NCBI RefSeq assembly: GCF_014646255.1
Contig: NZ_BMNC01000001.1
Coordinates: 279,366-343,365, forward strand
DNA from: Lentzea pudingi
GTDB lineage: Bacteria; Actinomycetota; Actinomycetes; Mycobacteriales; Pseudonocardiaceae
Direction of reading: 5' to 3'
DNA: 64,000 nucleotides
The notes beneath the pieces were generated by a model. The model was not told where the DNA came from and made no database searches. It saw only the letters and a list, made by a program, of their open reading frames with translations. Positions 61,001-64,000 of the stretch are shown in pieces (the first letter of the stretch is position 1; the number at the start of each line of letters is the position of its first letter). Made by a program: the position numbers and the translations under genes.

Positions 61001-63123
61001 ACGCAGGACGCTCGTGGAGAGTGCGGCGCACCGCTGCGGATGGCCTCGCCAGGCTTGGAGATCGCTTCGGGTACGAATCGGCCGCGGCGCTGAGCCAGAT
61101 CATCCGCAGCGACTCGGTGATCACAGGCTTTCGCTACATCGCCCTGCAACACTCGAGCAGCGGACCTGGCCCACGCCGGGAGCTGGCCGCGGCGTTGCTG
61201 ACGGTGCTCGCTGACGAACGATCTACTGCGGCGACGGAGTGGAACGTGGTGGTCGCCCTGAAAGAACTGGGTCACGGCGGAGAACCCGAGGTGCTGTCGG
61301 CTCTGGAACGCTTGGCGAGCTTTCCTGGTCTCGCGGGCGATGACCGTGCGGAGGCCGCTGTTCTCCTCGCGTCGCGGTCGCCGGAGTATCTCGACCAAGC
61401 GGTGAACGTGGTCTTGGCCCAGGCCAAGGTGATGGCTTTCGTTGTGCTCAGAAAACACCTCGGTGACCTTCGAGCGTCTGATGTGGACCTGTCGCGCCAG
61501 TTTCGTGCTCGGCTGATGAGCAGGGACTCGACGGTGATGGAGGTGATCGACGCTGCCAACGCGCTGGAGGAAACGGCCGAGGTGCACCGGCTCGCACAGG
61601 ACGAAACGTTGTCGCTCTCCCTGAGATATTCGGCGATTCGTTGCCTGACGTTTCTGAAGCCGGACGCGACAGCTGAGGCGGCTGGCAATCTGAGTTCGGT
61701 GAGGGACGACGACACCGCTCCGGCAGCCGAGCGTGCTCGGGCGACCGGGATGCTCACCCAGGTCACGAGAAAGGCCACGGCGTCATCGCTCTCCGTTCTT
61801 TGGAGATTGGCGCAGGACTCGAGTGTCACTTTGGACGGTCGAGCGACTGCGTTGCACTGGCTGGACCCCCTCGAACGTCCGTCGACGCGTCGGTACGAAC
61901 AAGCGGTGACCGTGATCCTGCGCGACCCGGAGGTGACCAGAAGCGCGTGGGGGAAGCTCATTCACACGTTGCCGCGCCCTGCGCGCACCGACCTCGAACG
62001 ATCCCGGTTGCACGATCGCTCGATCCGGGTCAAGGACAGGGTGCCGATCGCGGATCTTTCGGACGACTTGCCGTTGCGTGACCAGGTGATTGCAGAGCTT
62101 CGAGATGTCATCGCCGGACCGGAGACGTCTTCGAGGCAACGGGTGGACGCCGCAGTGGCACTCTGCGAGGTGTCGGTGCTCCTTCAGGCTGAAGCAGTCG
62201 CGGTCCTCGAGCGATTGGGAGGTGAGAACGCGCGATCGGCTCTTGCCGGCATCAGCCGAGTGCATTGGTGGCGTGTGCACGACGAAGCGCTGGCGGAGGT
62301 TGAGGACGAAGGTCTGCCTCTCCGCGATCGACACGCCGCCGCCCGCCTGTTGGACAGCATCGATGCGGAACTTGATGCCGCCACGAAGGACGTGTTGTGC
62401 GCGGCGACGCCGTGGCGGCGGCGACTCGAAGGGCAGCTGGCGGCGGGGCGGATCAACGCGGTTCGAACAACTCGGGACGATGTCAATGGTCCGCCTGTCG
62501 TGCGAGAGAGGGCGGCGTGGACGCTCAGGGGGTACTCGGTCGACGACCGGGCCGCCGGTGTCGTGGTGCTCGAGAACTTGGCCAATGACGAGGCAGAGAG
62601 TCCGCCTGTCCGATCGTGGGCGGCAGAGCACCTCGACGGCTTCGGGATCGAGGGGTTCAAACGTGCGGCGATCGCGGCACGCTCGTTGATGATGGACCCT
62701 GGTCTCCCCGTTCTGGTGAGAGCCGACGCCGGGGTGACTCTCCACGACGTCGAGAGCACGTCTGCTCGCGAAGTTCTGAACGTCCTTACCGGGCTCGTTT
62801 CGCAGGTGGACGGTGTGCGGCGAGTACGGGTTCTGAGCCGGATCGGGGAGATTGACTCGTCGCGAGCGGTAGGGCCGTTGCAGGAGTTGGGGATGAGCGC
62901 CACCGATCCTGTGGTGCGTATGCGATGCGCTCGGGCATTGGTGACCATACGACGCGACCAGCGGGAGAAGGCGTCGGTCATCGCCAGGGCCGTGGCGTGG
63001 GACGAGGCGGTGCCGTGGCACGTGCGCCTCGGCGCGGCACGGGACCTGGCGCTCTGGAGCGAGTTGATGCGGGAGGACGCGCGGGTCCTGCTGGTCCGAT
63101 TGCGGGATTGCGGGCCTCGGTAG
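58042..63123 (+). CDS. NACHT-domain STAND NTPase with HEAT-repeat C-terminus
   Basis: 1693 aa. The N-terminal 40 residues form a beta-rich motif (GGTVFQANNVHGDVHLHPG), which I recall from actinobacterial signalling and conflict proteins. The NACHT NTPase has Walker A GGPGLGKST (147-155) and Walker B LLVDGLDEVVD (about 234-244), followed by the winged-helix region with RPTEGGALA and FAEHLAATSC. From about residue 500 to the end come many alpha-helical HEAT-like repeats (for example RSGPDHHWRVINRLWE, DPVVRMRCARALVTIRRDQR). This is the layout of STAND sensors used in phage defence and regulated death. No known effector domain is visible. It starts 42 bases after the synthetase gene. Confidence 0.88.
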   Translation: MARDDLDFSTGDVTGGTVFQANNVHGDVHLHPGQSPRKTYDPPRTWAEAKEPPPEIRSLLRAQIHAAREAPYRLPEAPKTSLDTVYVRQDLGSPVEEPQHAREGPVLDDDGRLIETPARPVVRFTVRPPSRPLREALDADAHLVVTGGPGLGKSTLTLRLAAEIAQHWVDGDEAPLAEPVVPLRLPADALAARSNVPFAQALAESTIAEYGSFLRGQIDQDLFVERVVGCRWMLLVDGLDEVVDVSQRHRLVSTLAAWAAAGDHRILLTTRPTEGGALAPLQREGAVRNELQPFDEAALRRFAANWFSAEDAQRFLRQIGEAHLGELVQVPLMATIVAIIFSEYGAQPLPGNQYSLYETYLAHIRRDQPDRFDREKFLEHLARTRLETNNSLLDTARSWVTDRGAPASPVWREELTAYLLAVGPLVLRGGDLAFQHQSFAEHLAATSCARELPDEFNADDFADRLHAAEARESGRFARAVLLHHTRLHPGEADRLLEWLHRGTANQHLLAARLLAHHLPASSAKTEAFLATVRAWAMTTHYNAVDILAEASRTTRFTGLAEWLTCLMNCTQAPWRSRAEAATALAVRVRGPHSPDAFRFLRHVVDDPQVSVSDRLTSAEALAQCGTGEREIAVRGLRAVLSDPNTESASLRAAAVILAGLGDEDRVFAIESLFASMSDAGSSPTRVVKAATGLLEIDPAFAEVCAAHFLVVLRSPAKTTSGWYDAALGLASVGPDHLDAAVAELSRRITDRSSTANDRVVAAQALRELGPLHRQSAGELIAAAAGRAFNDFDRSILLGHLVTYGPQREEALAGLRTMLAEPRQNWNNFKRVASALRKAGPAFQGEVATALLNSGVPSGSHDHVLVLDELVELGEPYRTQAVRDLHSVLDDPNVPAEVRCRAASALIRSGPDHHWRVINRLWEISTAAAYQELARAGAGDEALTALLACARFPDASDDVMTALADAFSGQDGAKVDEAAAVLRSAASDAGRSWRVRRTAADGLARLGDRFGYESAAALSQIIRSDSVITGFRYIALQHSSSGPGPRRELAAALLTVLADERSTAATEWNVVVALKELGHGGEPEVLSALERLASFPGLAGDDRAEAAVLLASRSPEYLDQAVNVVLAQAKVMAFVVLRKHLGDLRASDVDLSRQFRARLMSRDSTVMEVIDAANALEETAEVHRLAQDETLSLSLRYSAIRCLTFLKPDATAEAAGNLSSVRDDDTAPAAERARATGMLTQVTRKATASSLSVLWRLAQDSSVTLDGRATALHWLDPLERPSTRRYEQAVTVILRDPEVTRSAWGKLIHTLPRPARTDLERSRLHDRSIRVKDRVPIADLSDDLPLRDQVIAELRDVIAGPETSSRQRVDAAVALCEVSVLLQAEAVAVLERLGGENARSALAGISRVHWWRVHDEALAEVEDEGLPLRDRHAAARLLDSIDAELDAATKDVLCAATPWRRRLEGQLAAGRINAVRTTRDDVNGPPVVRERAAWTLRGYSVDDRAAGVVVLENLANDEAESPPVRSWAAEHLDGFGIEGFKRAAIAARSLMMDPGLPVLVRADAGVTLHDVESTSAREVLNVLTGLVSQVDGVRRVRVLSRIGEIDSSRAVGPLQELGMSATDPVVRMRCARALVTIRRDQREKASVIARAVAWDEAVPWHVRLGAARDLALWSELMREDARVLLVRLRDCGPR

Positions 63124-63153
63124 GTTCTCCCGCAGTGGTGTGAGGAGGCCGGG

Positions 63154-63714
63154 ATGCTGGTTGTGGTGGCGTTGCTGGCTTCCTTCGTGCCGCCGCCCGG
63201 CCCGGTGACGATCGACGTGGTCAGCGTGGGCGGGTCGGGATGTGCGGCCGGCACGACGGACGTCGCCATGTCGTTGGACAACCAGGCGTTCACGGTCACC
63301 TACAGCGACTTCCTGGTGCAGGGCAACGGCAGTGAGGCCAAGCGGAGTTGCACGATCGCGCTCCGGATCAACCACCCGGACGGGTACACGTACGGTGTCG
63401 CGGCGGTGGACTACCGGGGATTCGCGCATCTGACCGGCAAGGCACGTGGTGTGGTGCGGAACGACTACTGGTTTCCCGGGTTTCCCACGAGGCACAGCAG
63501 TCGTACGTATCAGGCGCCGATGAGTGACAACTGGCAGGTCACCGACACGCCCAGCGGGGTGGCGCACGGTCCGTGCAAGGACCGCAAGCCGTTGACCGTG
63601 GAGACCGAGCTCAAGCTCACCGGTAAGGGGAGTGGCAGCTTCATGACCATGGACTCGACCGACTCCAGCGTGAGCACCACGTTCCGGCTCTCGTGGAAGA
63701 AGTGCGCGGAATAA
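63154..63714 (+). CDS. Secreted DUF4360-family protein
   Basis: 186 aa with a short signal peptide (MLVVVALLASFVPPPG). The mature part has the DUF4360 start VSVGGSGCAAGTTDVAMSLD and later strands FTVTYSDFLVQGNG and CTIALRINHPDGYTYGV, with two pairs of Cys that could form disulfides. Function unknown; members are secreted by actinomycetes and fungi. It starts 30 bases after the NACHT stop and could be cotranscribed. Confidence 0.8.
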   Translation: MLVVVALLASFVPPPGPVTIDVVSVGGSGCAAGTTDVAMSLDNQAFTVTYSDFLVQGNGSEAKRSCTIALRINHPDGYTYGVAAVDYRGFAHLTGKARGVVRNDYWFPGFPTRHSSRTYQAPMSDNWQVTDTPSGVAHGPCKDRKPLTVETELKLTGKGSGSFMTMDSTDSSVSTTFRLSWKKCAE

Positions 63715-63716
63715 CA

Positions 63717-63944
63717 AGCGCGCTGCCGGCGTTCTCTGCTACAGTCCGTTGTAACCGGCGGTGCGCAGCGGCGCACGTAAGCTCCGACCAGCTGCTGGAC
63801 CATCCGAGATCCGCAGCCCTGAATCCCCGGCTTCCCACGCCGGCGGACCCAGAACACAGCGCTCTCCTCCGGCACGGCCACAGGGTCGTGCGTGCGGAGT
63901 CGATGAAGCGCATCTGAAACAACCCTCCTGAAAGGACAGACCCG
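63717..63944 (+). promoter_or_regulatory. Intergenic leader with strong hairpin potential
   Basis: Contains GTGCGC-AGCG-GCGCAC (63761-63776), CCGGC-ttcccac-GCCGG (63827-63843) and a GCACG/CGTGC pair, in front of an apparent start codon. It looks like a structured 5' leader, but it did not match any riboswitch I know by eye. Confidence 0.25.
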
Positions 63945-64000
63945 ATGCACATCGGTGTACTCGACGTACGTAACAACAAGGCGTTTCTCGTTGACGGGCC
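63945..64000 (+). CDS. Start of an unidentified gene, 3' partial
   Basis: ATG 63945, preceded by AAAGGA nine bases upstream, opens a frame reading MHIGVLDVRNNKAFLVDG to the window end. It faintly recalls the Ppx/GppA N-terminus (VGVLDVGSNT), but is too short to call. Confidence 0.4.
   Translation, partial: MHIGVLDVRNNKAFLVDG

Noticed and set aside
58213..63717. Long minus-strand frames opposite the NACHT gene
   Set aside because: The plus-strand protein has clear NTPase motifs and repeats; the antisense frames are His/Arg-rich without motifs.
63717..63944. c-di-AMP (ydaO) riboswitch
   Set aside because: GGACCCA-like and CCGG stem fragments recall it, but the conserved GGGGUGAAUC and CAGCUAACC blocks were not found by eye.

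Overview
The window is 64 kb of high-GC, gene-dense DNA from a filamentous actinomycete. Codon use is strongly GC3-biased. The window has many GTG/TTG starts and 4-bp ATGA/GTGA start-stop overlaps, an SsgA-family sporulation protein, SpoIIE-type phosphatase, a lipobox-Tat sugar-binding protein and a large LuxR regulator. A member of the Pseudonocardiales (Lentzea/Saccharothrix/Amycolatopsis-like) fits best, but that is inference from gene content only. No rRNA, tRNA, CRISPR array or clear insertion sequence was seen.

Layout. 1-2369: two tandem GT87 polyprenol-phosphate-mannose-type glycosyltransferases, the second broken by an in-frame amber codon. 2287-6715: a Zur-box-linked COG0523 metallochaperone-like protein, a DsbA/FrnE oxidoreductase, a STAS anti-anti-sigma factor, a DUF1345 membrane protein, and a divergent XRE regulator/MFS pair sharing a perfect operator palindrome. 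6844-21416: a coherent 14.6-kb cell-envelope cluster (Fn3/propeller protein, MoxR ATPase, DUF58 protein, transglutaminase-like membrane protein without catalytic Cys/His, Ser/Thr kinase with an extracellular Fn3 tail, FHA-domain EccC/FtsK ATPase, and WXG100-type small and long proteins). It looks like a stripped-down type VII secretion-like system under phospho-signalling. 21507-28371: Smr protein, a G-rich 14-bp minisatellite, MHYT sensor, a CarH-like B12-binding protein translationally coupled to a PAS/GAF/SpoIIE phosphatase, PhzF, a frameshifted PHB depolymerase and a GH114 lipoprotein.

28545-33623 is a sugar-uptake operon (binding protein, two permeases, GH4 glycosidase, no ATPase) with a DeoR regulator. 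33651-39800 holds MFS, GntR, XRE, SDR, a second DUF1345 and two alpha/beta hydrolases. 39879-42628 is a LuxR/LAL regulator split by a frameshift. 42911-53747 carries lysine degradation: KamA (lysine 2,3-aminomutase), and after an FxsA/GNAT/SsgA/flavin-oxidoreductase/GH13 insert, the run kdd - amidohydrolase - kamD - kamE - kal. Together these would move both amino groups of lysine, oxidise the diaminohexanoate and remove ammonia from 3-aminobutyryl-CoA. The cleavage enzyme Kce is not in the window. A GntR regulator, an acyl-CoA dehydrogenase and an ADP-forming acyl-CoA synthetase follow. 58042-63714 holds a 1693-aa NACHT-HEAT STAND NTPase, a plausible defence protein, and a secreted DUF4360 protein.

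Four loci carry apparent inactivating lesions (amber at 1359, frameshifts near 27300, 41600 and 54001). Strong intrinsic hairpins separate many convergent units.
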